DNA of 64,000 nt from Paenibacillus endophyticus (GCF_014192395.1 NZ_JACHXW010000006.1:124001-188000), one strand, 5' to 3'. Counted from the first letter of the stretch, positions 53,001 through 63,396 are shown. Translations and numbers: made by a program. The notes: generated from the letters alone by a model not told the origin.

Positions 53001-53936
53001 TCAGGCAGAAGCCAAAATCAACTCATAAGCTTTGTCGATAAGTGGATTACCCTCCATCGTGCGTAGAAACAGGTTTTCCTTATAGGATGCTGTTTCTCTG
53101 AGAGGCTTGGCATGTGTGGCAAAGTCCGATACGGCGTTTATAAAGCGGTAGCCATTTTTACCAACATGTTTTAAATCGGGAGCTTCGAAATATCTTGCCT
53201 GTAAATCGCCGCGCAACTGTTGAATATTCTTTTCTTGAAGGTTCGATGCATTGTCCGGCATTGGGAGAAGAAATTCAATATACTCCTGAACTTTATGATC
53301 TGGTGTTTTAATCTTATGAAGTTTATCCACTTGGGCTCCAAGCCTGTCCATATAAAGTTCAGCATGGAGTAATGTCTTTTTTGCTTCTTCTAATTTAGAT
53401 TGGATATTACCGGTATGAATTGTCGTCCATATTCGTTTGGCATCATTGAGAGCAAGATTCAAGGTGTTCTGACAGACGATGCGAATAGGAGTCATAGCGA
53501 CCTTGATGCTACCACTTCCATCGTGACTGTTGGAGAACACCATGTATGGGGAGATACGATCCCCAGCAATGATGTAGTTTTCGGGCAACTTGGCTAAGAG
53601 CCATACTTTTTTGCCGTTCTGCAAGCTACCGGCTGTCTCAAACCGTACACCTTCACCAAGCAATTCATCAGCGAATGCAAATGCTTCATGATTTTGGACA
53701 ATCTTATATCTGTCCGTAACGACACCGAGCATCCGCTGGTCGGATGCTCGGATGTTTGCTTTGTAACCTGGGATTTCGGCAAAGTCTTCGGTTTGAATTG
53801 ATTTTTGAATGACCGTCCAATCTAGTCCGGCTACTTGTAGAGCTTCTTCTGAACTGAGTGCGTGTTCAACTCGATTGCCGAGTCCGTGCCAAGGTGCTTC
53901 TCTTACATAAAACATAGTTTCGACATTTGCTGGCAT
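53001..53936 (-). CDS. DUF932 (TIGR03299-like) phage/plasmid protein
   Basis: The ~311-residue protein begins MPANVETMFYVREAPWHGLG and has EEALQVAGLDWTVIQK, LGVVTDRYKIVQNHEAFAF, and PIRIVCQNTLNLAL, the landmarks of the DUF932 family of plasmids and phages. No enzymatic role is established. AAAGGAG supports ATG 53936 over the open frame's first ATG at 54023. It is the first gene of the recombination operon (DUF932-RadC-YqaJ-Rad52-DUF960). Confidence 0.85.
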   Translation of the reverse strand: MPANVETMFYVREAPWHGLGNRVEHALSSEEALQVAGLDWTVIQKSIQTEDFAEIPGYKANIRASDQRMLGVVTDRYKIVQNHEAFAFADELLGEGVRFETAGSLQNGKKVWLLAKLPENYIIAGDRISPYMVFSNSHDGSGSIKVAMTPIRIVCQNTLNLALNDAKRIWTTIHTGNIQSKLEEAKKTLLHAELYMDRLGAQVDKLHKIKTPDHKVQEYIEFLLPMPDNASNLQEKNIQQLRGDLQARYFEAPDLKHVGKNGYRFINAVSDFATHAKPLRETASYKENLFLRTMEGNPLIDKAYELILASA

Positions 53937-53998
53937 GTAAATCATCTCCTTTTGATTGTTATAAGGATTTGCCATGGACGGCAAGTTTTCAATAGAAA

Positions 53999-54045
53999 GC
54001 ATATAAACCGAACGTGTTATCACTGTTCGGTTTATATGCTTTTAG
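53999..54045. terminator. 16-bp perfect palindrome between the recombination operon and the defence operon
   Basis: AGCATATAAACCGAAC pairs perfectly with GTTCGGTTTATATGCT around an 11-nt loop and is followed by TTTT on the plus strand. On the minus strand it precedes the DUF932 gene, so it could also act in that leader. The rest of 54046-54454 has no gene I can support. Confidence 0.6.
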
Positions 54046-54454
54046 GTCTGTATCAAGGTAATAATATAGATTTGTATTTTTACGATATACGAAGATGTTA
54101 AAACTTTAGTCCCACTTAATAAGAGTTCTACGAGATGCGTGTGTATATTGCTTGTGAGTGGCAATGAAAACAACAGACTACTCAAGAGATCAACAGGAGA
54201 AATTGAATGATGGGAGAAATGGACATGGATGTAAATAACAAATCTATAGGCTGAGTTGGGTTGATAAATTGCTAGAGCGCTTCTAACTTGGTTAATGTCT
54301 CTCTATTTTGCGAACTTATGTTTGCTGACATGCTAGTGTCATTTGAGTTGTACATATTGTTGGAAAAAGGAGTTTCCTGTCGTTGTGGAGAATAAGTCTA
54401 AAGAACTATAAGTGAAAATGCCATAGATTTAGTACTTTTCTCAGGAGGCCTGTA

Positions 54455-57400
54455 ATGCAGCAAATACTAGATAATCGTACAAAAGGTGCAGTTGGCGAAT
54501 ATCTTAAAAAGCAAATAGATAAGGGCGCGAAGCTATCTATAGTTTCGGCCTATTTTACGATCTTTGCTTTTGATGAGTTAAAGCTGCAACTTAGCAATAT
54601 AAAAGATCTTCGATTTTTATTTAGTGAACCAACGTTTGTCCGCGAAGGGAATCATAAGGAGCATAAGGAATTTGAAATATTGAAACATAAGCGCGAGACA
54701 GCTATTTCTGAATTAGGGATGGAAATTCGCCTTAAGAACAATCTATCTCAAAAAAGCATAGCTACGGAGTGCGCCGAATGGATTATGAAGAAGGTTGAGA
54801 TGCGATCACTCACCAAACAAGAAGCTGTACAAGGAAATACATTCCTTGTATCTAACAAGAATGGTGAGCATGCAGCTATAGTAGGAAGTGCTGATTTCAC
54901 TACCAATGGGCTGGGTTATGGAACCCATACGAGCCTGGGATTCAACATGGCTACTAGTGATCATAATGTAGTTGAACAATTGCTCTCTTCGTTCGATGCA
55001 GTGTGGGACGATCCTACAATGACAACAAATGTGAAAGATCAAATCTTGGAGCAATTGTCTAACTTATTTATTGAAAATTCACCAGAATCGATCTATATGT
55101 TGACGTTGTTTCATATTTTTCGATCCTTTGTAGAAGAATCCGACGCTAACCACCGAATTCAGTCCGCTATTGGATTAGACAAAACGGAAATTTGGTCGAA
55201 ACTTTATCATTTTCAGAGGGATGCGGTAATAGGTGGAATAAACAAATTAGAAAAGTTCGGTGGATGTATAATTGCAGATAGTGTTGGTCTCGGGAAAACT
55301 TTCGAAGCTCTTGCAGTTATTAAGTATTACGAGCTGAGGAATAGTCGTGTTCTCGTTCTTGCTCCAAAAAAGCTGCGTAGGAATTGGGAAGTATATAAAG
55401 GTAACGACATTAGTAACATATTGGAAAATGATAGACTTCGATATGATATTTTAAACCATACAGATTTAAGCCGAACATCGGGTAAATCAGGAGATATCAC
55501 CTTAGAGACCTTGAACTGGGGGAATTATGATCTCGTAGTAATTGATGAATCACACAACTTTCGTAACAATGAACCTGCTAAGGGAAGAATGACTCGCTAT
55601 GAAAAATTAATGCAAGATATTATAAAGACGGGTGTAAAAACAAAAGTGTTGCTGTTGTCAGCAACACCAGTCAATAATCGATTAAATGATTTGAAGAATC
55701 AAATCGCCTTTATAACCGAGGGGAATGATGCCGCACTAGCTAAATCAGCAGGTATTAGAAGTATCTCCTCGACTCTAAACCAAGCACAGCGTAAATTTAA
55801 TGCATGGTCGAAACTGAAGGACTCGGAGCGTAAAGTGGAACGATTTCTTGATTCACTAGGAATGGACTATTTTAACCTCTTAAATACTTTAACTATTGCC
55901 CGAAGTCGGAAACACATACAGAAATATTACAACACAGAAGAGATCGGAGAATTCCCAACACGTTTAGTACCGATTAATATTAAATCTGATATTGATTTAC
56001 AAAACCAATTTCCGTCTTTAGAAGTAATCAATAATACTATACGTCGGCTGAAGCTTGCACTGTACTCTCCTTTAAGTTATGTTCTACCGGAAAAAAGAAG
56101 TGAATACAGTCAGAAGTATGATAAACAAGTCGGAGATGGGAAAGGTATATTCAAACAGGTTGATCGTGAGTCAAGCCTCATTCACTTAATGCGTGTTAAT
56201 CTATTAAAAAGGCTTGAAAGCTCAGTTCATTCCTTTGGATTAACTGTTAATAAAATCAAACTGGCTGTAGATAGTATGATCCACGCAATAGAACAAGGTC
56301 AAACAATGTATGACCCACAACTGAATATACTGGATTTAGAAACTGATGAGGGTCAATTAGAAGAACTTCTCATTGGTAATAAGGTTAAGGTGTTGATACA
56401 GGATCTTGATTTGATAAAACTGAAACAGGACTTGCTGGAAGATAGAAAGTATTTACAAACACTTTTCAATGCAGCTCACCAAGTTGAACCTTCAAGAGAC
56501 ACTAAACTTGCCGATTTGAAACAAATCATCCAACAAAAAAATCAAATACAAATTAATGAAGGAAATAAAAAGATCATAATATTTACGGCATTTTCAGATA
56601 CGGCCGAATATTTATATGGACAGATAGCGCCATGGATCAAGGAACAGTATCAACTGGAATCCGCATTAATAACTGGAGATGGTCAGAAGACGACTCTAAA
56701 AGGGATTAAGACAGAATTCAACTTGTTACTGACACACTTTTCACCACTATCGAAAGGATTATCTAAGCTAAACGCTAGCACCAAAAAGGAAATTGATATC
56801 CTGATTGCAACTGATTGCATATCTGAAGGGCAAAATTTACAAGACTGTGATTATCTTATTAATTATGATATTCATTGGAACCCCGTTAGAATTATCCAGA
56901 GGTTTGGGCGAATTGACCGATTGGGTTCCGTTAACAAGGCAGTCCAACTTGTTAATTTTTGGCCAAACGTTGCATTAGACGAATATATTCAGCTAGAAGC
57001 GAGAGTAAATAATCGGATGGTCATGTTGGATATCTCTGCAACAGGTGAAGAAAACATTATTGTTGTTGATGGTAAAAGCAGCATGAATGATTTAGAGTAT
57101 CGTCGTAAACAGCTCCAACAACTCCAAACGGAGGTGTTGGATTTAGAGGATCTGTCTGGAGGGATTTCAATCACAGATCTAACATTAGACGACTTTAAGA
57201 TGGATCTTGCACTATTCATACAGGAGTACCCAAAGAAACTGGAATCAATGCCTACGGGGGTACATGCGCTTGTTCCAATACCCGACAAGGTGAAAAATGA
57301 GTGCGTCCCTGGAGTCGTATTCTGTTTGAAGCAAACGACAAACTCCAACAGGGATATTGAATCATCGGGAATATATCCTTATTATCTGGTTTATGTTTCG

Positions 57401-57706
57401 GATCAAGGAGATATACATTTAACCCATACATCAGCCAAAGCAATATTAGATTTATACAAAGGTCTCTGCAATGGTGAAGAACAAGTATATCGCGATCTTT
57501 GTGATGTATTCAACAATGAAACAAAAGATGGCGCGAAAATGGATGTATATACCGAACTGTTGGAGCAAGCTGTAACCAGTATAATTGGAGTTAACGAAGA
57601 AAAGGGATTGCAGTCTTTATTTTCACTAGGTGGGACATCAATTTTGGGGGATAAAATAAATGGCCTAGATGATTTTGAACTGCTGTCTTTTCTAATCATA
57701 AAGTAG
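54455..57706 (+). CDS. PLD-like / SNF2-type helicase of a type III restriction cassette
   Basis: The 1083-residue protein has an N-terminal phospholipase-D-like domain (about 1-210; SIVSAYFTIFAFDELK, AIVGSADFTTNGLG) whose HxK pair is not visible, so it may be inactive. An SF2/SNF2 helicase follows: ADSVGLGKTFEAL (Walker A, about 275), VVIDESHNF (Walker B), LLLSATPVNNR, and the C-terminal RecA-like lobe with FTAFSDTAEYL and RIIQRFGRIDRLGS (motif VI). AGGAGGCC precedes ATG 54455. Seven bp after its stop begins a DUF4391 gene, then type III Mod and Res genes, so it is part of a four-gene anti-phage unit. Its exact role is unknown. Confidence 0.82.
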   Translation: MQQILDNRTKGAVGEYLKKQIDKGAKLSIVSAYFTIFAFDELKLQLSNIKDLRFLFSEPTFVREGNHKEHKEFEILKHKRETAISELGMEIRLKNNLSQKSIATECAEWIMKKVEMRSLTKQEAVQGNTFLVSNKNGEHAAIVGSADFTTNGLGYGTHTSLGFNMATSDHNVVEQLLSSFDAVWDDPTMTTNVKDQILEQLSNLFIENSPESIYMLTLFHIFRSFVEESDANHRIQSAIGLDKTEIWSKLYHFQRDAVIGGINKLEKFGGCIIADSVGLGKTFEALAVIKYYELRNSRVLVLAPKKLRRNWEVYKGNDISNILENDRLRYDILNHTDLSRTSGKSGDITLETLNWGNYDLVVIDESHNFRNNEPAKGRMTRYEKLMQDIIKTGVKTKVLLLSATPVNNRLNDLKNQIAFITEGNDAALAKSAGIRSISSTLNQAQRKFNAWSKLKDSERKVERFLDSLGMDYFNLLNTLTIARSRKHIQKYYNTEEIGEFPTRLVPINIKSDIDLQNQFPSLEVINNTIRRLKLALYSPLSYVLPEKRSEYSQKYDKQVGDGKGIFKQVDRESSLIHLMRVNLLKRLESSVHSFGLTVNKIKLAVDSMIHAIEQGQTMYDPQLNILDLETDEGQLEELLIGNKVKVLIQDLDLIKLKQDLLEDRKYLQTLFNAAHQVEPSRDTKLADLKQIIQQKNQIQINEGNKKIIIFTAFSDTAEYLYGQIAPWIKEQYQLESALITGDGQKTTLKGIKTEFNLLLTHFSPLSKGLSKLNASTKKEIDILIATDCISEGQNLQDCDYLINYDIHWNPVRIIQRFGRIDRLGSVNKAVQLVNFWPNVALDEYIQLEARVNNRMVMLDISATGEENIIVVDGKSSMNDLEYRRKQLQQLQTEVLDLEDLSGGISITDLTLDDFKMDLALFIQEYPKKLESMPTGVHALVPIPDKVKNECVPGVVFCLKQTTNSNRDIESSGIYPYYLVYVSDQGDIHLTHTSAKAILDLYKGLCNGEEQVYRDLCDVFNNETKDGAKMDVYTELLEQAVTSIIGVNEEKGLQSLFSLGGTSILGDKINGLDDFELLSFLIIK

Positions 57707-57713
57707 GTGTCTT

Positions 57714-58475
57714 ATGCTGAAAAGTATTATGAATTGGCTTTCGATCCCAAAGTCCGGATTAGTAAATCGCCGGATACCCAAGAGTATGTTCTATGAACAA
57801 GCTGTATTCAGTAAACAAGAAAAACAGATATTCACCGATTATTTGGACTCAATTCGAATCATTGGATTATTAAATCAAGATGTAATGTCAGCTCAACCAC
57901 TTGTTTCAGCAGACATAAATTATACTGATATATCTGTACTACTCGTTCAAATAAAAGATATGGAAAAATGCAAGAAAATTTCTAAATTGATTCATAAGAG
58001 CATTCCCTATCCTGTATTAATGTTTCTTTATAATGAAGAGCAAGTTATTGTCTCAACTGCCTTGAAACGAATTCATCATGTTAAAAAAAGTGAATCAGTT
58101 GTTGATGAAATAGCGTTATCGCATGAGATTAACGTAAATGGACTCCAAGAAGCGGATCAGGCCTTTGTATCGAAACTCCATCTGGAGACGCTTCCCTATA
58201 CTAATTTTTATAGGTTATACCAAGAGATTCATTATCGAATAAAAATTACTAAAGTGATTGATTTTACTGGAGTCTATCCTGTTAATCTTGGTGCAGCTGC
58301 TATAATACTGCAACGGTTAGATCAAGTTCTTTCACTATCAGAAGAAATAAAAAAGCTAAGAGGCCAATTAAGCACGGAAAAGAACTTTGCTAAGAAAATG
58401 GACCTACATGTAATAATTACAATACAAGAAAAGCAATTATCGGCTATAATTGAACAATTGAAAGAGGTGTGCTAA
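57714..58475 (+). CDS. DUF4391-like protein
   Basis: The 253-residue protein has a central VLLVQIKDMEKCKKISKLIHKSIPYPVLMFLYNE segment, repeats of PYPVL...VIVSTALKRI, and a coiled-coil C-terminus (LSLSEEIKKLRGQLSTEKNFAKKM). This matches the DUF4391 family as I recall it, which is found beside helicase and restriction genes. Function unknown. Its stop abuts the mod gene start. It may link the helicase to the methyltransferase/nuclease, but that is inference. Confidence 0.68.
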   Translation: MLKSIMNWLSIPKSGLVNRRIPKSMFYEQAVFSKQEKQIFTDYLDSIRIIGLLNQDVMSAQPLVSADINYTDISVLLVQIKDMEKCKKISKLIHKSIPYPVLMFLYNEEQVIVSTALKRIHHVKKSESVVDEIALSHEINVNGLQEADQAFVSKLHLETLPYTNFYRLYQEIHYRIKITKVIDFTGVYPVNLGAAAIILQRLDQVLSLSEEIKKLRGQLSTEKNFAKKMDLHVIITIQEKQLSAIIEQLKEVC

Positions 58476-60296
58476 ATGCAAAAGTTAGATGGAAAAACAA
58501 TGGACTTGGTTGCTGAAAATGTCCGAAAAATGAGAGAGTTATTTCCAGAGGTATTCACCGAGGACAAGATTGATATAGATAAATTTCTTCTTGTTATGGG
58601 AGACAATATCGAAAAGTCACAAGAAAGATATGAGTTTAATTGGAACGGTAAGACACAAGCGATGAAGCTGGCGCAGAAGTCATCCACTGGGACGCTACGT
58701 CCCTGCAAAGAAGAGAGTAAGAATTGGGATACGACGGAAAATCTGTATATTGAAGGTGACAACTTAGAAGTGCTGCGTCTTCTTCAGAAAGCATACCATA
58801 AAAAGGTGAAGATGATATATATCGATCCGCCATATAATACAGGTAATGATTTTGTCTATAAAGATGATTTCAGAGACAACATCAGTAGGTATAAAGAACA
58901 AACAGGACAGATGATGAAATCTAATGCAGAAACATCGGGGAGATATCATACTGATTGGCTAAATATGATGTATCCTAGATTACGTCTTGCTAAGAGTTTG
59001 CTGCAAGAAGATGGGATAATATTCGTTAGTATTGATGATCATGAATTCAATTCCTTAAAAAGGATAATGGATGAAATATACGGAGAAGAAAATCGGATTG
59101 AAACTATAGTTTGGAAAAAGAGCTATGGCGGAGGGGCAAAGGAAAAATATCTTGTTACTGTGCATGAGTACATTCTGATGTATGCAAAAGATATCACTAT
59201 GATAGATCCGTTGTGGTTATCCCCTGATGCTGAAGCTGAACAAAAATACTATCACTTCAAAGACGAGTATTTTGAGACATTAGGACCATTTAGGGTGAAA
59301 CCAATGGAAGCTACAAAGAGTATGGATAAGAGAGAAAATCTTATATACCCGATTCCTGCTCCAGATGGGACTGAGATATGGCCTAAGCGACAATGGTGGT
59401 GGAGTAAAGATAGGGCATATAAAACATTAAAAGAAGGAAAACTATATTTTGCTAAAAATGCTGACGATGAATGGTCAGTTCAATATAAACAATATTTGAA
59501 AACGGAAGATGGAGAAGAACGCGGTGCCAAGGCATTTTCTATTATTGAAGGTATATACACACAAGCAGGTAGTAAAGATTTAACTGAACTATTTGGTGAA
59601 AATAGACCGTTTCAGTTCCCTAAGCCAGTAGCATTAATTCAGAAACTATTAGACCTTTGTACTTCAAGTAATAATTCAGATATTATTTTAGACTTTTTCT
59701 CAGGATCAGGATCAACTGCACATGCAGTATTGGAACAAAATTATCGAGATGCTGGAAATAGGAAGTTTATTATGGTGCAGTTAGATGAGCAAACAATAGA
59801 TAACTCTATTTTCAATAATATCTGTGAAATCGGTAAAGAACGTATTCGCTTAGCGGGCAACAAGATTGTTGCTGATACGGGAATAGCTGATCTGGATACA
59901 GGTTTTAAAGTTTTTAAACTAGACTCTTCCAATCTTAAGGTGTGGAATTCAGAATCATCAAATATAAGTCATGATCTAATCGAATTAATGAACCCGATTA
60001 AGGATGACCGTACTCAAGATGATGTCCTTTACGAGATAATGCTGAAGTATGGAATCGGTCTTACTATGTCAATTGAAGTGATAGATGTAAGTGGAAATAG
60101 AGTGGCTTCTGTCGGAATGGGGTATATGCTCGTTTGTCTCGATGATAATTTAACGCTTGACGTGATTGAAGGGATCGCCAAGATGAAACCAAAACGTGCG
60201 GTGTTTAGTGACGCGGGCTTCCAAGATGATAATGTGAAAACAAATGCTGTGCAGTTATTAAGAAAATATGGTGTGGAAGATTTTAGGGCAATTTAG
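58476..60296 (+). CDS. Type III restriction-modification methylase subunit (Mod)
   Basis: The 606-residue adenine-N6 methyltransferase has motif IV in YIDPPYNTGNDFVY (about residue 116) before the SAM-binding motif I in ILDFFSGSGSTAHAV (about 405), which is the beta-class order of type III Mod proteins. The N-terminal ENLYIEGDNLEVLRLLQ is also typical. The middle (about 200-390) is the variable region, expected to recognise the target DNA. It methylates host sites and is needed by the Res subunit for cleavage. The ATG at 58476 directly follows the DUF4391 stop, and res starts 13 bp after the mod stop. Confidence 0.93.
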   Translation: MQKLDGKTMDLVAENVRKMRELFPEVFTEDKIDIDKFLLVMGDNIEKSQERYEFNWNGKTQAMKLAQKSSTGTLRPCKEESKNWDTTENLYIEGDNLEVLRLLQKAYHKKVKMIYIDPPYNTGNDFVYKDDFRDNISRYKEQTGQMMKSNAETSGRYHTDWLNMMYPRLRLAKSLLQEDGIIFVSIDDHEFNSLKRIMDEIYGEENRIETIVWKKSYGGGAKEKYLVTVHEYILMYAKDITMIDPLWLSPDAEAEQKYYHFKDEYFETLGPFRVKPMEATKSMDKRENLIYPIPAPDGTEIWPKRQWWWSKDRAYKTLKEGKLYFAKNADDEWSVQYKQYLKTEDGEERGAKAFSIIEGIYTQAGSKDLTELFGENRPFQFPKPVALIQKLLDLCTSSNNSDIILDFFSGSGSTAHAVLEQNYRDAGNRKFIMVQLDEQTIDNSIFNNICEIGKERIRLAGNKIVADTGIADLDTGFKVFKLDSSNLKVWNSESSNISHDLIELMNPIKDDRTQDDVLYEIMLKYGIGLTMSIEVIDVSGNRVASVGMGYMLVCLDDNLTLDVIEGIAKMKPKRAVFSDAGFQDDNVKTNAVQLLRKYGVEDFRAI

Positions 60297-60309
60297 CGAG
60301 GTGATATAA

Positions 60310-63279
60310 TTGAAGATTAAATTCGATGCAGACCAGCAATATCAAAAGGATGCCGTCCAATCTATCGTAGATCTATTTGATGGACAAACAGTGAAGACAT
60401 CCCATTTCACAGTATCGTTAGATAATCAAGTAAGTATGAGCGAAACTGATCTAGGGTTTGCTAACAAATTAGACTTACTGGAAGAAGAAATTATAAAGAA
60501 TGTTCAAACTATTCAATTACGTAATGCGTTACCAAAGAGTATAACCATAAATGAGAGTGGTGCGTTTAATTTTACAATTGAGATGGAAACAGGAACTGGA
60601 AAAACCTATGTATATTTACGTACAATCTATGAATTAAACGAGCGATACGGATTTAGTAAATTTATTATTGTAGTTCCAAGTTTAGCTATTCGGGAAGGTG
60701 TATATAAATCTCTTCAGATGACCGAAGAACATTTCGGGAATTTATACGAGAATCAGAATTGTGATTATTTCATATACGATTCATCCAAGCTTGGCCAATT
60801 ACGTACCTTTGCAACTAGTTCGGATATTCAAATTATGATCATTAACATCGATGCTTTTCGTAAAAGTTTTAACGATCCTGAGAAACAAGATAAAGCAAAT
60901 ATCATTCATCGGGAAAACGATAGAATGAGTGGTCGTAAGCCAATTGACTTTATAAGTCAGACAAATCCAATTGTGATTATCGATGAACCACAGAGTGTAG
61001 ATAATACGGACAAAGCTAAGGAAGCTATAGCTTCCTTAAATCCTTTGTGTGTGCTAAGGTATTCAGCTACTCATAAAGAGAAATATAACCTCATGTACAG
61101 ACTTGACCCGGTTGATGCGTATCAGAAAAAACTAGTTAAGCAAATTAAAGTTACCTCCATCAAAACGATGGACAATTTCAATAAACCCTACTTGAAATTA
61201 GTAAGTGTAAGCCGTAGTAATGGCTTTAAAGCAGTGTTGGAAATGGATGTGAAGCGCTCTAACGGTACAGTTGCAAGAATGACCAAGACAGTTAAACAGA
61301 ATGATGATTTGTTCGATAAGTCTAGTGAACGTGATTTATACAATGGTTATATTGTCTCTAATATAGATTGTTATGATGGCAATGAATCAATAGAGTTTAC
61401 CAACGGGATAATTTTAGCTTTGGGACAAGTAACCGGAGATATTGATGAGGATGAGATGAAACGTGCTCAAATTCATGCAACAATCGAAGAAAACCTGAAC
61501 AAAGAAAGGAAACTTGTTCCGCTTGGCATTAAAGTGTTAAGCCTTTTCTTTATTGATCGAGTCGAACATTATCGCAGTTATGACGATGAGGGTAACCCGG
61601 TTAAGGGAAAGTACGCGATCATGTTTGAAGAAGAGTATAACAAACTTATACAATTACCTAAGTATCAATCTCTGTTCAAGGACGCAGAGTATATGCTCAA
61701 CTATGATCCTGAGCAAGTGCATAATGGATATTTCTCTATTGATGGAAGAGGTAAATTGAAAGATACCCGCGGCAACACGGAAGCAGATAATAGTACTTAT
61801 AACTTAATCATGAAAGATAAGGAAAGACTACTGAGCTTTGAAACGCCGCTAAGATTTATCTTTTCACATTCTACACTAAAAGAAGGTTGGGATAACCCTA
61901 ATATATTTCAGGTTTGTACATTAATTGAAGCATCCGATACGTTCACGAAACGGCAAAAGATTGGCCGCGGACTCCGTTTGGCAGTAAATCAGGATGGGGA
62001 TCGGATATATGATAGTAACCTCAATATATTAACAGTTATCGCCAATGAGTCATTTGAGGAATTTGCGGAAAATCTGCAAAAAGAAATAGAGGATGAAACG
62101 GGAGTCAAGTTTGGCATTGTCGAGAAGCACTCTTTTGCCAATATGGTTGTCACAGATGATTCTGGACAAACAACGAATTTAGGGTTTGAACAATCCGAAC
62201 TGATTTGGAAACACCTTTATACCAATAAATTGGTACAGAAGAATGGAAAAGTAACAGATGAGCTGAAGAAAAAAATCAATGAGGAGCTCTTTGAGTTACC
62301 TCAAGAATACAAAGCACTGGAACAACAAGTAATTGAGGTGATCCGCAGGTCGGTCGCTAAATTGGAAATTAAAGATGGGCGGAAAGAAATACAGCTTCAG
62401 TTAAACAAGCAAGTCTACTTAAGTCCTGAGTTTGAGCTTCTATGGGAAAAGATAAAACATAAAACAACCTACTCGGTTAAAATGGATATTGAAACTTTAG
62501 TCAAACATTGTGTCGACGAGATAAGCTATATGCCTGAAATAAAATCATCTAGTTTAGTACGAACAGATGCCCAAATATACGTAAAAAAATCAAGTGTGGA
62601 AGGCAAACTTACAAGTACGAAGATCATGGAAAGATTACAAATTGAAGCGCCTCTCCCGGACTTATTAAGGTTTATCCAAGATGAGACGAGACTCACTCGG
62701 AAGACTATTGTTGAGATACTAATACAGGCTAACCGTTTTGACGACTTTAAGAGTAATCCGCAAAAATTTATGGAGGTAGCTACAGATATTATTCGTAAAA
62801 ATATGAAAAGAATGGTAACGAGTGGAATCAAATATGAAAAGATAGCAGGGCAAGAGTATTATAAACAAGAGATTTTCGAGTCTCAGGAATTACTCGGATA
62901 CTTAGATTCAAATGCATTTAAGGTTGACAAGTCGGTATACTCACATATAATTTACGATTCCGAGATTGAGCGAGCTTTTGCCGAAAAAATGAATGCAGAT
63001 GACGATGTGAAGTTGTTTGCCAAATTACCATCAACATTCAAAATCGAAACCCCAATTGGAAATTACAATCCAGACTGGGCGGTCGTGATTGATCAAGATG
63101 GTAGCGAAAAGCTATTCTTCATTATTGAAACCAAAGGAACGATTGATAACGATCAATTGCGAATGTTTGAAAGTTCAAAAATCGCGTTTGGACGTCAACA
63201 TTTTGAAGCTTTGAAATCTGGGGTAGAGTATGTATTAGCCAATGATTATATTGAGTTTAAACAATCTGATCATTTTTGA
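60310..63279 (+). CDS. Type III restriction enzyme helicase-nuclease subunit (Res)
   Basis: The 989-residue SF2 helicase has METGTGKTYVYL (Walker A, about 90), IVIIDEPQSVD (DEAD-box equivalent, DEPQ) and the C-terminal lobe with SHSTLKEGWDNPNIFQVCTLI and KRQKIGRGLRLAV. The nuclease domain at the very end has NYNPDWAVVIDQDG...FFIIETKGT, giving the PD...ExK catalytic core. So both ATP-driven translocation and cleavage look intact. TTG 60310 is the start with GAGGTGAT upstream. It follows mod closely. A terminator hairpin is at 63355-63396. Confidence 0.93.
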   Translation: MKIKFDADQQYQKDAVQSIVDLFDGQTVKTSHFTVSLDNQVSMSETDLGFANKLDLLEEEIIKNVQTIQLRNALPKSITINESGAFNFTIEMETGTGKTYVYLRTIYELNERYGFSKFIIVVPSLAIREGVYKSLQMTEEHFGNLYENQNCDYFIYDSSKLGQLRTFATSSDIQIMIINIDAFRKSFNDPEKQDKANIIHRENDRMSGRKPIDFISQTNPIVIIDEPQSVDNTDKAKEAIASLNPLCVLRYSATHKEKYNLMYRLDPVDAYQKKLVKQIKVTSIKTMDNFNKPYLKLVSVSRSNGFKAVLEMDVKRSNGTVARMTKTVKQNDDLFDKSSERDLYNGYIVSNIDCYDGNESIEFTNGIILALGQVTGDIDEDEMKRAQIHATIEENLNKERKLVPLGIKVLSLFFIDRVEHYRSYDDEGNPVKGKYAIMFEEEYNKLIQLPKYQSLFKDAEYMLNYDPEQVHNGYFSIDGRGKLKDTRGNTEADNSTYNLIMKDKERLLSFETPLRFIFSHSTLKEGWDNPNIFQVCTLIEASDTFTKRQKIGRGLRLAVNQDGDRIYDSNLNILTVIANESFEEFAENLQKEIEDETGVKFGIVEKHSFANMVVTDDSGQTTNLGFEQSELIWKHLYTNKLVQKNGKVTDELKKKINEELFELPQEYKALEQQVIEVIRRSVAKLEIKDGRKEIQLQLNKQVYLSPEFELLWEKIKHKTTYSVKMDIETLVKHCVDEISYMPEIKSSSLVRTDAQIYVKKSSVEGKLTSTKIMERLQIEAPLPDLLRFIQDETRLTRKTIVEILIQANRFDDFKSNPQKFMEVATDIIRKNMKRMVTSGIKYEKIAGQEYYKQEIFESQELLGYLDSNAFKVDKSVYSHIIYDSEIERAFAEKMNADDDVKLFAKLPSTFKIETPIGNYNPDWAVVIDQDGSEKLFFIIETKGTIDNDQLRMFESSKIAFGRQHFEALKSGVEYVLANDYIEFKQSDHF

Positions 63280-63354
63280 GGGATAATTAGTTGAACTTAC
63301 AAATCACTTTAATTATTTCGAATTGATTTAAGAGAGCATCACAATATGTAATAT

Positions 63355-63396
63355 AAATAGCTGTGTCGTTTGCCTCGGTGAACGATACAGCTATTT
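63355..63396 (+). terminator. Terminator after the restriction operon
   Basis: AAATAGCTGTGTCGTT pairs with AACGATACAGCTATTT with one bulged or mismatched pair. Tail CCTATAG is weak, so efficiency is uncertain. Confidence 0.6.

Noticed and set aside
54455-63279. DISARM or BREX system
   Set aside because: No DUF1998 (DrmB), PglZ, BrxC or PglX-type gene is present; the Mod and Res motifs are those of a type III system.
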